A stretch of DNA of 64,000 nucleotides from Pseudaquabacterium terrae (GTDB lineage: Bacteria; Pseudomonadota; Gammaproteobacteria; Burkholderiales; Burkholderiaceae_C): NCBI RefSeq assembly GCF_013266755.1, contig NZ_JABRWJ010000006.1:434001-498000 (forward strand). Direction: 5' to 3'. The notes beneath the pieces are model-generated. The model worked only from the letters and a program-made list of their open reading frames with translations, searched no databases and was not told where the DNA came from. Shown here piece by piece: positions 53,031 through 63,242 of this stretch; position 1 is the first letter of the stretch, and each line of letters starts with the position of its first letter. Both the position numbers and the translations under genes were made by a program.

Positions 53031-54344
53031 ATGAGCACGACGTCGATCACCCGGGGTCTCGTGCTGCTGCTGGCCTTCACGCTGGCGATGCTGGCGTGGA
53101 ACCACTTCGGCATGGAGCGGCGCCTCGAGCTGGTCGACCCGCAGCGCTTCGGCGCGGCGCCGGTCGACGACCGCACGATCGAGGGCGGCCGCAGCGAAGC
53201 CCGACTGTCGCGCGTCGGCGGCGACTGGCAGCTCGATTGCCGCATCGCACTGGCCTACCAGTACCCGTTCTGCGAGCTCGGGCTGATGCTCGGCGAGGTG
53301 CCGAACGGCCTCGACCTGAGCAGCTTCGACAGCATGCACATGGACGTCGAGGCCGCCGGACCCGAGCCGCAGCCGCAGGTGCGCATCCTGGTGCAGAACT
53401 TCGATCCGGCCTACTCGAAATCCGGCCAGCCGACCACCTACAAGACCCACGAGGTGGCCTTTGCGCCGGCGCGCTACCCGCAAGGCGTCGAGGTGCCGCT
53501 GACGCGCTTTGCAGTCGCCTCCTGGTGGATCGACGAGCACCCGCTGCCGCTGGAGCTGTCCGGGCCCGACCTGCGCAACGTGATGAGCGTGAGCCTGGCC
53601 ACCGGCGGCAAGGTGCTGGCCGGCGATTACCGTTTCCGGCTGCGCAGCGTGGTGCTGATCGGCAAGTGGATCGACCCCGCACGGCTGCGGCTGGGGTTGA
53701 TCGCGGTCTGGATGCTGGCCGCGCTGGCCTACCTGCTGCTGATGGCGCGCCAGGCGCGCCGCCGGTTGCGCCAGAGCATGGAACGCCAGCTGACGCTGTG
53801 GAAGCTCAACGCCTCGCTGCGCAGCGAGACGCGCACGCTGGCGCAGGCGGCGCTGCGCGACCAGCTCACCGGCGTGCTGAATCGCAAGGGCATGGACGAG
53901 GCGCTGCGCGCGCTCGACGCGCAGCCGGCCGAGGCCGCGGCCATGGCGATCGCGCTGATCTTCGTCGACATCGATCACTTCAAGCGCATCAACGACGAGC
54001 ATGGCCATGCGGTCGGCGACCAGGTGATCCACGCGCTGGCGCAGCTGATTCGCCAGCACGTGCAGCGCGACGATCTGGTGACGCGCTGGGGCGGCGAGGA
54101 GTTCGTGCTGGTGCTGCCGAACACCGACCGGGCGGCCGCGCTGCAGGTTGCGCACCGGCTGCGCGAGCTGGTGCCGGCGCACGCCTGGCCGTTGGGCCTG
54201 AAGGTGACCTGCAGCTTCGGCGTCACGGAATGGCAGCGGCCCGAGCCCTTGGCCGATGCGCTGGAGCGCGCCGATGCGGCGATGTACCGCGCCAAGCGCG
54301 AAGGGCGCGACCGCGTGGTCGCCGAGCCGACCATCGAGAGTTAG
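53031..54344 (+). CDS. Diguanylate cyclase with periplasmic sensor domain
   Basis: 437 residues. One N-terminal helix (LVLLLAFTLAMLAW), a periplasmic beta-rich domain (about 45-215) that resembles a jelly-roll, a second helix (LGLIAVWMLAALAYLLLMA) and a coiled stretch lead to the GGDEF domain. The active site is RWGGEEFVLVLPN near residue 360; FVDIDHFKRINDEHGHAVGD is also intact, so it should make c-di-GMP. The inhibitory RxxD site is not conserved (Gln replaces Arg in QRDD), so product inhibition may be weak. Confidence 0.9.
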   Translation: MSTTSITRGLVLLLAFTLAMLAWNHFGMERRLELVDPQRFGAAPVDDRTIEGGRSEARLSRVGGDWQLDCRIALAYQYPFCELGLMLGEVPNGLDLSSFDSMHMDVEAAGPEPQPQVRILVQNFDPAYSKSGQPTTYKTHEVAFAPARYPQGVEVPLTRFAVASWWIDEHPLPLELSGPDLRNVMSVSLATGGKVLAGDYRFRLRSVVLIGKWIDPARLRLGLIAVWMLAALAYLLLMARQARRRLRQSMERQLTLWKLNASLRSETRTLAQAALRDQLTGVLNRKGMDEALRALDAQPAEAAAMAIALIFVDIDHFKRINDEHGHAVGDQVIHALAQLIRQHVQRDDLVTRWGGEEFVLVLPNTDRAAALQVAHRLRELVPAHAWPLGLKVTCSFGVTEWQRPEPLADALERADAAMYRAKREGRDRVVAEPTIES

Positions 54345-54348
54345 GGGG

Positions 54349-54720
54349 TCAGCATGGCCGCAGCACGAGCGGCCGGTCGAAAGCGCCGGGCAGTTCCGCC
54401 AGCGCGGCGCACCCGCCCGCCCAGCACAACCGATAGCCTGCCGCGTGGCGCGAGTTGGCGAGCTGCAAGGCGGACAACGGCGCCGCATCGGCCGGCGCGA
54501 ACGACCACCAGCCGTCGCTCGACCAGCGCATGTCCTCCGGCAACGCGATGCCGGCGCCGAGGCCGCGGCCGCGCACTTCGCGCAGTTGCAGACCCGAGGA
54601 CATTGCGTGATAGACCTCGACCAGCGGCAGCTGCTCGACGCTGTGCTGCCAGTGCAGGCTGACCGGTGACGGCGCCCGCAACAGCAGGGCTCCGGCCACC
54701 AGCGCGACGCAGACGTCCAT
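54349..54720 (-). CDS. DUF1850-family protein
   Basis: 123 residues. The signal-like start VCVALVAGALLLRAPSPVSL leads to SLHWQHSVEQLPLVEVYHAM and YRLCWAGGCAALAELPG. DUF1850 proteins sit with TAXI-type TRAP transporters. Here it starts nine bases after the TAXI gene stop, but the large TRAP membrane subunit that normally accompanies the pair is absent. It is convergent with the GGDEF gene, with four bases between stops. Confidence 0.78.
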   Translation of the reverse strand: MDVCVALVAGALLLRAPSPVSLHWQHSVEQLPLVEVYHAMSSGLQLREVRGRGLGAGIALPEDMRWSSDGWWSFAPADAAPLSALQLANSRHAAGYRLCWAGGCAALAELPGAFDRPLVLRPC

Positions 54721-54729
54721 GACCGCCCT

Positions 54730-55701
54730 TTACGGCAGCAGGCCGACCTCGCGGAAATACCGCTCGGCGCCCGGATGCAGCGCGATCGGCCGGCTCTGCA
54801 ACGCGCGTTCGCGCTGGATCTCGCGCGCCGCCGGATGCGCCGAACGCAGCTCGCCGAGGTGCGCGTACAAGGCCTTCACCGCCGCATAGACCTGCAGCGG
54901 CGGCACCTCGCTGTGCGTGACGAGGAAGTTGATCAGCGCCGCGGTGACCACCGGCTTGTCCTGCCCAGCGTAGGTGTTGGCCGGGATCACCGCCGGCGCG
55001 AACACGCCGCCCGAGCGCGCGACGATCTCCGGCGGCAGCGGCACGATCTCCACCGCCACGGAATCGGCCAGGTCGGCGACCGCCTTCACGCCCAGCCCGG
55101 CCGAGACGATCAGCGCATCGATCTGGCCGTCGCGCATCAGCGCCACCGCGTCGTTGTACGGCACGTAGTCGACGCGCCGCAGGTCGGCGTAGCTCATGCC
55201 GGCGGCGCCCAGCAGCACGCGCGCGTTCAGCTCGTTGCCGCTGCGCAGCGCGCCGACCGAGACGCGCTTGCCGCGCAGGTCGGCCACCGTCCTGACCTTC
55301 GCGCTGCGCGCGGCCACCAGGTGCAGGTAGTTCGGAAACAGCGCGGCCACCATGCGCAGCTTGTCGCGCGAGCTCGGAAAGCCCGCCTCGGCATTGCCCT
55401 TGAACGCGTCGGACATCACATCGCCCTGGCCGAAGGCGAAGCTGCCGCGCCGCTGCTGCAGCAGGTTGAAGTTCTCGACCGAGGCCTGCGTCGACTGCAC
55501 CGTGACGCGCGTGCCCGGCAGCGTGCGCTCCCAGATGCGCGCCAGCGCGATGCCCAGCGGGTAGTACACGCCGCCGGTATTGCCGGTCAGCATCACGAGC
55601 TCGTTGTTGTCCGCCTGGGCCAGCGCCGCCGCCGGCAACAGCGCCGACAGCAGCAGGCCCCGCGCGATGAGGCGCCGCAGGGCTCGCAGTACGCGCAGCA
55701 T
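54730..55701 (-). CDS. TAXI-family TRAP transporter solute-binding protein
   Basis: 323 residues. The signal peptide ends at AALAQAD. The mature part has the TAXI start ELVMLTGNTGGVYYPLGIAL, then GSFAFGQGDVMSDAFKGN and DLRGKRVSVGALRSGNELNA. It binds small acids, possibly glutamate or a related ligand, for a sodium-driven transporter. The membrane component is not in the neighbourhood. It is divergent from the hybrid kinase gene. Confidence 0.9.
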   Translation of the reverse strand: MLRVLRALRRLIARGLLLSALLPAAALAQADNNELVMLTGNTGGVYYPLGIALARIWERTLPGTRVTVQSTQASVENFNLLQQRRGSFAFGQGDVMSDAFKGNAEAGFPSSRDKLRMVAALFPNYLHLVAARSAKVRTVADLRGKRVSVGALRSGNELNARVLLGAAGMSYADLRRVDYVPYNDAVALMRDGQIDALIVSAGLGVKAVADLADSVAVEIVPLPPEIVARSGGVFAPAVIPANTYAGQDKPVVTAALINFLVTHSEVPPLQVYAAVKALYAHLGELRSAHPAAREIQRERALQSRPIALHPGAERYFREVGLLP

Positions 55702-55828
55702 GGTTCACCCTCCTGTCGTCGCGCGGCCGATTGCGCTAGTCTGGCCGCTGGTGCTGATCCGGCAGGCGCCGCCGGCACGAGATCCAGGGAGCACGGCGCC
55801 GTCGTCCCGAGCGCGGGGAACGGGTCCG

Positions 55829-57823
55829 ATGCTCACTCGCCTGTCGATCAGGGTCAAGGTGCTGCTGGCGCCCCTGGTCGTGATGCTGCTGTGCGTGGCG
55901 GTCTCCGCCGGATCGATCGCGCTGCTGCGCGCGCAAGGCGCTGCGTTCCGCGACGTCATCGGCGGCGCCTTCGACACCGCGATCACCAGCAGCCGCGTGT
56001 CACTGGCGGTGGCCGGTCTGCAGTCGGACCTGATCCGCCACATCGACCTGAGCGGCCGCCAGCCGGATGCCGAGGCGATCACCGAGCTGCGCGCGAGCCT
56101 GCCGCGGCGGCTCGACCAGGTCGAGGCGATGCTGCAGAGCATCGAGACCAACGCCACCTCGATCGAGCCCGACCTGCTGCATGCCACGCGCGAGCTGCTG
56201 GCCGTCTACCGTGTCGTCGCGACACGCATCGTGTCGGCGTCGCAGGGACCGCAGGGCAACCCGATGCAGGTGTCGAGCCTGATGGCGCACTACAGCCAGC
56301 TCGATGCCTACCTCGGCCGCCTGTCGGAGATCAGCGTGCGCGCGGCCCGGGAGCGGCAGGCGCGCACCGAGAGCTTCGTCGCCCGCTCGGTCGACGTGAT
56401 GCTGGCGGCGGTCACGGCGAGCCTGGTGCTGGGGCTGATCGCCACCTGGCTGATCGGCCGCGCGATCGCCACGCCGCTGACCGACATGACCGCGGTGATG
56501 CAGCGCCTGGCGCAGGGTGAGTACGACATCCGCGTGCCGGCGATGGAGCGCCGCGACGAGGTCGGCTCGATGGCCGCGGCGGTCGAGGTGTTCCGCCTTG
56601 CCAGCCTGCAGCTGCAGCAGCACGAGGCCGAGCTCGCGCAGATGGTCGAGCACCTGGCGGTGATGCGTGACCAGGCCGCCGAGGCCAGCCGTGCGAAGAG
56701 CGATTTCCTCGCCAGCATGAGCCACGAGCTGCGCACGCCGCTGAACGCGATCCTCGGCTACGCGCAGATCCTGCAGTGGGACGCCGGGCTGACGCCGCGG
56801 CAGACGACCGGTTTGGCGACGATCGAACAGGCCGGCCAGCACCTGCTCGGCCTGATCGACGAGATCCTGGACCTGGCGAAGGTCGAGTCCGGCAAGGTCG
56901 ATTTGCATGCCACGCCGGTCGAGCTGCTGCCCTTCCTGCAGGGCATCGTCAACATCGTGCGCGTGCGCGTCGAGCAGAAGGGCGTGGCCTTCGAGTTCGT
57001 CACCGAAGGTGCGCTGCCGCATGCGGTGATGGTCGACGAACGGCGGCTGCGCCAGGTGCTGCTGAACCTGCTGGGCAATGCCGCCAAGTTCACCGATGCC
57101 GGCAGCGTGCGGCTGCTGGTGCGCACCGATGCGGCCGGCGACGAGCCCGCCGGCACGACGCTGCGCTTCGAGGTGCACGACAGCGGCATCGGCATCAGCG
57201 CTGCGGATCTGGCGCTGCTATTCCAGCCCTTCCAGCAGGTCGGCGAGCAGCAGCGGCGCCGCGGCGGCACCGGCCTCGGGCTGGCCATCAGCCGCCAGCT
57301 GGTGCGCCACATGGGCGGCGACATCGCCGTGCGCAGCATGCCGGGCGAGGGCAGCTGCTTCTCGTTCGCGCTGCGGCTGCCGGTGCTGGCCGTGCCGGCG
57401 CTGCCGGCGGCGCCACGCATCGTCACCGGCTACGAAGGTCCGCGCAAGACCATCCTCGTCGTCGACGACGTGGCGCAGAACCGCAATGTGCTGACCGACA
57501 TGCTGCGGCCGCTCGGTTTCCGGGTCGAGGAGGCCGGCGACGGTGAAGAAGGCCTGGCGCAGGCCGTGACGCTGCGGCCCGACATCGTGCTGATGGACAA
57601 CGTGATGCCGGTGCTCGATGGGCTGGAGGCGACGCGCCGGCTGCGCCGGCTGCCGGGGCTCGAACGCGTGCCGGTGATCGCGATCTCGGCCAGCGCCGCC
57701 GGCGACGGCGAAGCGCGCGCGCTCGATGCCGGCGCGGACGCCTTCCTGACCAAACCCTTCCGCGCCGACGAGCTGCTGACCTTGCTGGCGCGCTACCTGG
57801 GTATCACGCTGGTGCAGCGCTGA
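55829..57823 (+). CDS. Hybrid sensor histidine kinase with receiver domain
   Basis: 664 residues. Two membrane helices (VLLAPLVVMLLCVAVSAGSI and LAAVTASLVLGLIATWLI) enclose a periplasmic helical sensor (about 35-185). HAMP follows, then HisKA with His in MSHELRTPLNAILGYAQIL (near residue 299), HATPase with DSGIGIS and GGTGLGLAIS, and a C-terminal receiver with phospho-Asp in IVLMDNVMPVLDG near 590. It lacks an Hpt domain, so a phosphotransfer partner is elsewhere. Divergent from the TAXI gene, so it may sense the same solute. ATG 55829 is chosen as the first Met before the first helix. Confidence 0.9.
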   Translation: MLTRLSIRVKVLLAPLVVMLLCVAVSAGSIALLRAQGAAFRDVIGGAFDTAITSSRVSLAVAGLQSDLIRHIDLSGRQPDAEAITELRASLPRRLDQVEAMLQSIETNATSIEPDLLHATRELLAVYRVVATRIVSASQGPQGNPMQVSSLMAHYSQLDAYLGRLSEISVRAARERQARTESFVARSVDVMLAAVTASLVLGLIATWLIGRAIATPLTDMTAVMQRLAQGEYDIRVPAMERRDEVGSMAAAVEVFRLASLQLQQHEAELAQMVEHLAVMRDQAAEASRAKSDFLASMSHELRTPLNAILGYAQILQWDAGLTPRQTTGLATIEQAGQHLLGLIDEILDLAKVESGKVDLHATPVELLPFLQGIVNIVRVRVEQKGVAFEFVTEGALPHAVMVDERRLRQVLLNLLGNAAKFTDAGSVRLLVRTDAAGDEPAGTTLRFEVHDSGIGISAADLALLFQPFQQVGEQQRRRGGTGLGLAISRQLVRHMGGDIAVRSMPGEGSCFSFALRLPVLAVPALPAAPRIVTGYEGPRKTILVVDDVAQNRNVLTDMLRPLGFRVEEAGDGEEGLAQAVTLRPDIVLMDNVMPVLDGLEATRRLRRLPGLERVPVIAISASAAGDGEARALDAGADAFLTKPFRADELLTLLARYLGITLVQR

Positions 57824-57842
57824 AGAAGCGTTCGCGGCGTGC

Positions 57843-58379
57843 TCAGTGCTGCTGGCCGCCGAATGCGGCGCGCCAGCGCGCATAGCGGCGCTGCAGGCCG
57901 CGTTTGAGCACGCGCCCCGCGCGCCAGGCCCACGACGCGCGGATGCGCGCGAGCAGCGCTTCCTTCCATGCTGTCCAGCGGCCGTACAGCCGCGCGAACC
58001 AGCCCAGGCGCATCAGCGCCGGCCGCGTCAGGAAGAAGATGCGCGCGACCAGCGCGGTGCCGACGATCTTGGCGATCACGATGACCGCCATGCCGGCCAG
58101 CGCCTGGCCCTGCGCGATCAGCCACAGCGCCAGCAGCTTGACCGGCAGCAGCAGCAGCGAGGGCAGCACGAACAGCAGCAGCGCCGCGACCGGCGGCAAG
58201 CGCGTGATCGCCGCCTCGAGCTGGCGCAGCAGCGGCAGCCGGCCGATCCAGCCGAGCGCGCGCTGCAGCGGCTCCCAGCCCCATTCCTCGAACAGGATCC
58301 ACAGGCCGAGCAGCGCGCTGCCGACCAGTCGCAGGCCACGCAGCAGCGCGGCGGGGATTCCGGTGCGCTGCGTCGCCAT
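57843..58379 (-). CDS. Hypothetical membrane protein
   Basis: 178 residues. Two or three hydrophobic segments (GSALLGLWILFEEWGW, VAALLLFVLPSLLLLPVKLL, MAVIVIAKIVGTALVARIFF) are followed by a basic, Trp/Arg-rich C-terminal tail (RASWAWRAGRVLKRGLQRRY). I know no domain name. It is 24 bases downstream of the SNF2-like gene in the same direction. Confidence 0.72.
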   Translation of the reverse strand: MATQRTGIPAALLRGLRLVGSALLGLWILFEEWGWEPLQRALGWIGRLPLLRQLEAAITRLPPVAALLLFVLPSLLLLPVKLLALWLIAQGQALAGMAVIVIAKIVGTALVARIFFLTRPALMRLGWFARLYGRWTAWKEALLARIRASWAWRAGRVLKRGLQRRYARWRAAFGGQQH

Positions 58380-58403
58380 GCTCGGCCGCCTGGACGAAGC
58401 CCG

Positions 58404-60377
58404 TCAGCCGGCCGCGTGCACGGCGGCTTCCGCGGCCAGCAGGTAGCGCTGCAGCCGCGCACCCTGCAGGAAGCCGTCGCGCCCGCCTTCGACCGGGCCG
58501 CAAGGCACGTCGGCGCGCAGGCCCAGCGTGTCGAAGAGGCCACTGTCCAGGCTGGCATCGGCGACCAGGTGGATGCACTGGCCCGGCGTGTCCGCCGGCC
58601 GCCACGGCGTGCCGATGCGGATCACGACGTCGGCCGGCGGCAGCGCGGCACCGTCGAGCACCAGCGCCAGCCGATCGGCGATCGCCAGCCGGCGCTCCAG
58701 TTGCACGCGATCGGCCGCGTTCGGGCAGACCAGCGCGATGCGCAGGCCCGGCGTGCCGCGCAGCTCGCCGAGCAGGTCCTGCAGCGCGGCGAGCGTGGCC
58801 TCGGCCAGCGGGCTGTCGGCGCTCTCCGGGTCGGCGCGATGGCAGGCAGTGCGCGCGGCACGCAGCGCGACGCCGAGCTGCCATTGCTCGGCATCGGCCA
58901 GCCGCCCGGCGCGCCGCCAGCGTTCGAGCAGGCCGCGGGCTTCGGCCAGCGCGCGGTCGTGGGCCGTGCGTTGCGGCGCCGCCAGGGTCAGCACCCGCTC
59001 GCTTTGCACGATAGACGGCAGCTGCGGCGACACCGCGCTGCGGCGGCGGCGCAGCATCACCAGCTGCAGTCGTTCGTCGAGCGGCTCAGCGGCGCCGGCA
59101 TCCGCCGGCGCCTGCGACAAGCGGGCCAGCGACCCCAGCCGGTGGCGATCGAGGAAGCGCACCAGCGCGTGCACGAGATCCGGCTGCGTGTCGAGATCGG
59201 CGCCGCACAGCACCAGCGCGAACGGCGCGTCGATGCTGTCCCAGGTCTCGAGCCGCTGTGGCTCGTCGATCAGCACCAGGTCGGGCGGCGCGGCGGCCTC
59301 CGCCGTGTCGGCCGTGTCGACAATCTGCAACTCGAGCCCGCCATCGCGCACGAAGCGCGCCCACTCGCGCTGCCAGCTCAGGCGGCGCGCGGGCGTGCAG
59401 CGCAGCAGCACCCGGCGCACGCCGGCGTGGCGGTGCAGCAGCACGGCAACGGCCAGCGCCTGCACCGTCTTGCCCAGGCCGCGTTCATCGGCGATCAGCG
59501 TGCGGCCGGCGCAGGTGGCGAACAGCGCGCCTTCGGCCTGGAACGGTGCCAGCGGCGCGCGCAGCAGCGCCTGCAGCGCCGGGCTCGTCGGGCCTTCCGG
59601 ATACGCGGTCTCGAGCTGGTGCAGCCGGTGGCGTGTGTCGCGGTGGTGGGCCAGCTGCAGCCAGGCGGCAGGGTCGACGTGCAGCGCATGGCCGGCCTCG
59701 TCGGCCAGGCGCAGCAGCAGCGGCAGCGCCTCGTCGTCGTCCGGCCGCAGGTGGCCGTCGGCGTCGACGCGTGCTGCCGCGGCCTGACGCACGGCCGGCG
59801 GGCAGGTGCCGCCGGCGATCCAGCGCAGGTGGCGCTGGTCGCCATCGACCAGCACGATGGCGCTGTCGGGTGGCGGCGGCGGACCGGCGGGCGGGGCGGG
59901 CGGCGCTGGCGGCGAGGGCTGTGCGGGGGGCAGCAGGTCGGCGGCCGGGGTCGCCGTCTTCTTGCGCGCCGGCTTGCGGGCCGCTGCGGGTTCGGGCTCC
60001 GCAGCCGGCCGCGCCTTCTTGGCAGGCGCCTTCTTGACCGGTGTCTTTTCGGCCGCGGCCTTCTTGGCCACGACCTTTTCGGTCACAAGCTTCCTGGTCG
60101 CAGGCTTGACCGGCGCGGGCGTGGCCTCGGCCTTCGTCCTGGCCGGCGGGCGTTCGCGCGGCGCCGGCTTCGGCGGCGCCGGCTCGACAGCGATGGCTTC
60201 CGGCGCGGCCGCCGGCGGGCCGACTTCAGCGGCCGGCTCGGCACGGGCCGCCGCAGTCTTGCGCGGGCGCTTCGGCGCAGCGGGGGTGGCGGGCGCTGCC
60301 GGCACGATGGCCTCGGCAACGGGTGTGTCGGCAGCGGCTGCAGCGGCAGCGCGGCGGGTTCGGGGGCGGGTCGCCAT
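58404..60377 (-). CDS. Degenerate SNF2-like ATPase with histone-H1-like tail
   Basis: 657 residues. The first about 170 are a low-complexity Ala/Pro/Lys tail with PAKKA-type repeats (EKVVAKKAAAEKTPVKKAPA), resembling histone H1. Walker A is ADERGLGKTVQALAVAVLL near residue 302, and the DEAH-like box is VLIDEPQRLE near 371. The C-terminal helicase half is weak: where the RxxRxGQ motif should be, only VVIRIGTPWRPADTPGQC remains, without the Arg fingers. It may be a DNA-binding ATPase rather than a remodelling enzyme. Starts at ATG 60377 or 60410. Confidence 0.72.
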   Translation of the reverse strand: MATRPRTRRAAAAAAADTPVAEAIVPAAPATPAAPKRPRKTAAARAEPAAEVGPPAAAPEAIAVEPAPPKPAPRERPPARTKAEATPAPVKPATRKLVTEKVVAKKAAAEKTPVKKAPAKKARPAAEPEPAAARKPARKKTATPAADLLPPAQPSPPAPPAPPAGPPPPPDSAIVLVDGDQRHLRWIAGGTCPPAVRQAAAARVDADGHLRPDDDEALPLLLRLADEAGHALHVDPAAWLQLAHHRDTRHRLHQLETAYPEGPTSPALQALLRAPLAPFQAEGALFATCAGRTLIADERGLGKTVQALAVAVLLHRHAGVRRVLLRCTPARRLSWQREWARFVRDGGLELQIVDTADTAEAAAPPDLVLIDEPQRLETWDSIDAPFALVLCGADLDTQPDLVHALVRFLDRHRLGSLARLSQAPADAGAAEPLDERLQLVMLRRRRSAVSPQLPSIVQSERVLTLAAPQRTAHDRALAEARGLLERWRRAGRLADAEQWQLGVALRAARTACHRADPESADSPLAEATLAALQDLLGELRGTPGLRIALVCPNAADRVQLERRLAIADRLALVLDGAALPPADVVIRIGTPWRPADTPGQCIHLVADASLDSGLFDTLGLRADVPCGPVEGGRDGFLQGARLQRYLLAAEAAVHAAG

Positions 60378-60440
60378 GGGGCGTTCGGATCGGAGGGTTC
60401 GGGACGGCATGCGTCGAAACGCGGCCGCTTCGGTTGGAGG

Positions 60441-61802
<1,362 letters not shown>

Positions 61803-62697
61803 TCAGGTCCGCAGGTGCTGCAGCTTCTCGGGATTGCGCACCACGTACACCGCATCGACGCACAGGCGCCCGTCGGCGCGGCGCGCCGGGCGCAGCGCGA
61901 TCGTCTGCAGGGGCGCGCCGCGCGCGTCGAAGATCACCATGCCCGGCAGCCCGTTGATGCGCGCCGGCCGCGCCGGTTCGCGCACCGGATCCCAGCGCTG
62001 CGCAAACGCCGAGAAGACCTGTGCCACCTGCGCCGCGCCGTGCAGCGGCCGCGGCACCGCGGCGACCTTGCCGCCGCCGTCGGACAGGAATACCGCATCG
62101 TCGGCGAGCAGCGCGGCCAGGCCCTCGACATCGCCTGAGCGGCTGGCGTCGACGAAGGCCCGCAGCAGCGGCATAGCCTCTTCTTCCTGCACGTCGATGC
62201 GCGCCTGGCCGGCCTGCACGTGCGCTCGGGCGCGGGCCGCCAACTGGCGGCATGCGGCGGCGCTGCGGCCGAGGCGGGTGGCGATCTCGTCGAAGCCGAT
62301 GTCGAAGACGTCGTGCAGCAAGAACGCGGCGCGCTCCAGCGGCGTCAGCCGTTCGAGCGCCAGCAGGAAGGCCACCGACACCTCCTGTGCGTACTCGGCG
62401 CGCGCTTCCGGGCCGGCGTCGACCTCGGCCGCGTCGCCGTCGACCAGCGGCTCGGGCAGCCAGACGCCAACGTAGTGCTCGCGCCGCACGCGCGCCGACT
62501 GCAGCCGGTCCAGGCACAGGTTCGTGGCCACACGCGACAGCCAGGCGCGCGGCTGCTCGATCGTCGCCGGATCGGCGGCCTGCCAGCGCAGCCAGCAGTC
62601 CTGCACGATGTCCTCGGCCTCGGCGCGCGCCGAGCATGCGCCAGGCGAGGGCGCGCAGGTGGCGGCGCTGGGCTTCGAAGACCGCCGCCTCGTTCAT
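61803..62697 (-). pseudogene. SigJ/ECF41-type sigma factor, frameshifted
   Basis: The first 24 codons (MNEAAVFEAQRRHLRALAWR, then MLGA) match the start of a SigJ-type ECF sigma factor in one frame. The rest (QDCWLRWQAADPATIEQPRA onwards) continues in another, so the gene is out of frame at a GC tract (62622-62631). Two missing bases would restore MLGARAEAED. The C-terminal half has an NTF2/SnoaL-like domain, the mark of ECF41 sigma factors. It overlaps the upstream partner gene by ATGA. It is either a true mutation or a sequencing error in GC-rich DNA. Confidence 0.75.
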
Positions 62698-63242
62698 GGC
62701 TTGCCGAATCGCAGTTCCTGCGCGCCGACCTGCACGCGCCGGCAGGCTTCGGCGTGGCCGAGCGCAGACTTGATCATCGGGAACAGCCGTGCCGCCGACA
62801 TCGCCAGCGCCAGCGACGCCAGCCCGGCGTCGCCGAAGCGGCGCTGCACGTCGGCGCGCGCCTCGGCGAGCTCGGGCGCCGCGGCGACCCAGGCGCGCGC
62901 GAAATGAACGGCGGCGGCCGCGTCGGCATCGAGCGCGCGCAGCGCAGCGTCGTCGTCGGCCAGCACCGCGCGCAGCAGCGCATCGGCCACGCCGTCGGCG
63001 CGTGCCATGTCGACCACCAACTGCGTGCACGGCCCGCAATCCTCGGCGCGCACTGCCACCAGCTTGGCCGCATGCCAGGCGGCGAGCGGCACGGCTTCGC
63101 GGTGGGCGGCCAGCGGCAGGATCTTCGAGAAGCGCCAGAAGCCGCGCCGGCTCGCGGCGAGCAGCGCGCGGGCGTAGTCCATCGGGTAGTTCCAGCGCGT
63201 TTCGAAGGCGGCGAGCTGGCGGCGGATCAGCCATTCGATCAT
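62694..63242 (-). CDS. AhpD/carboxymuconolactone decarboxylase-like protein
   Basis: 182 residues, all helical in outlook. The Cys pair is in RAEDCGPCTQLVVDM near residue 63, similar to the redox CxxC of AhpD-like proteins, but the usual downstream His is not clear. Such proteins are the standard neighbours of ECF41/SigJ sigma factors. The gene is translationally coupled (ATGA) both to the sigma gene downstream and to the membrane gene upstream. The substrate is unknown. Confidence 0.75.
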   Translation of the reverse strand: MIEWLIRRQLAAFETRWNYPMDYARALLAASRRGFWRFSKILPLAAHREAVPLAAWHAAKLVAVRAEDCGPCTQLVVDMARADGVADALLRAVLADDDAALRALDADAAAAVHFARAWVAAAPELAEARADVQRRFGDAGLASLALAMSAARLFPMIKSALGHAEACRRVQVGAQELRFGKP

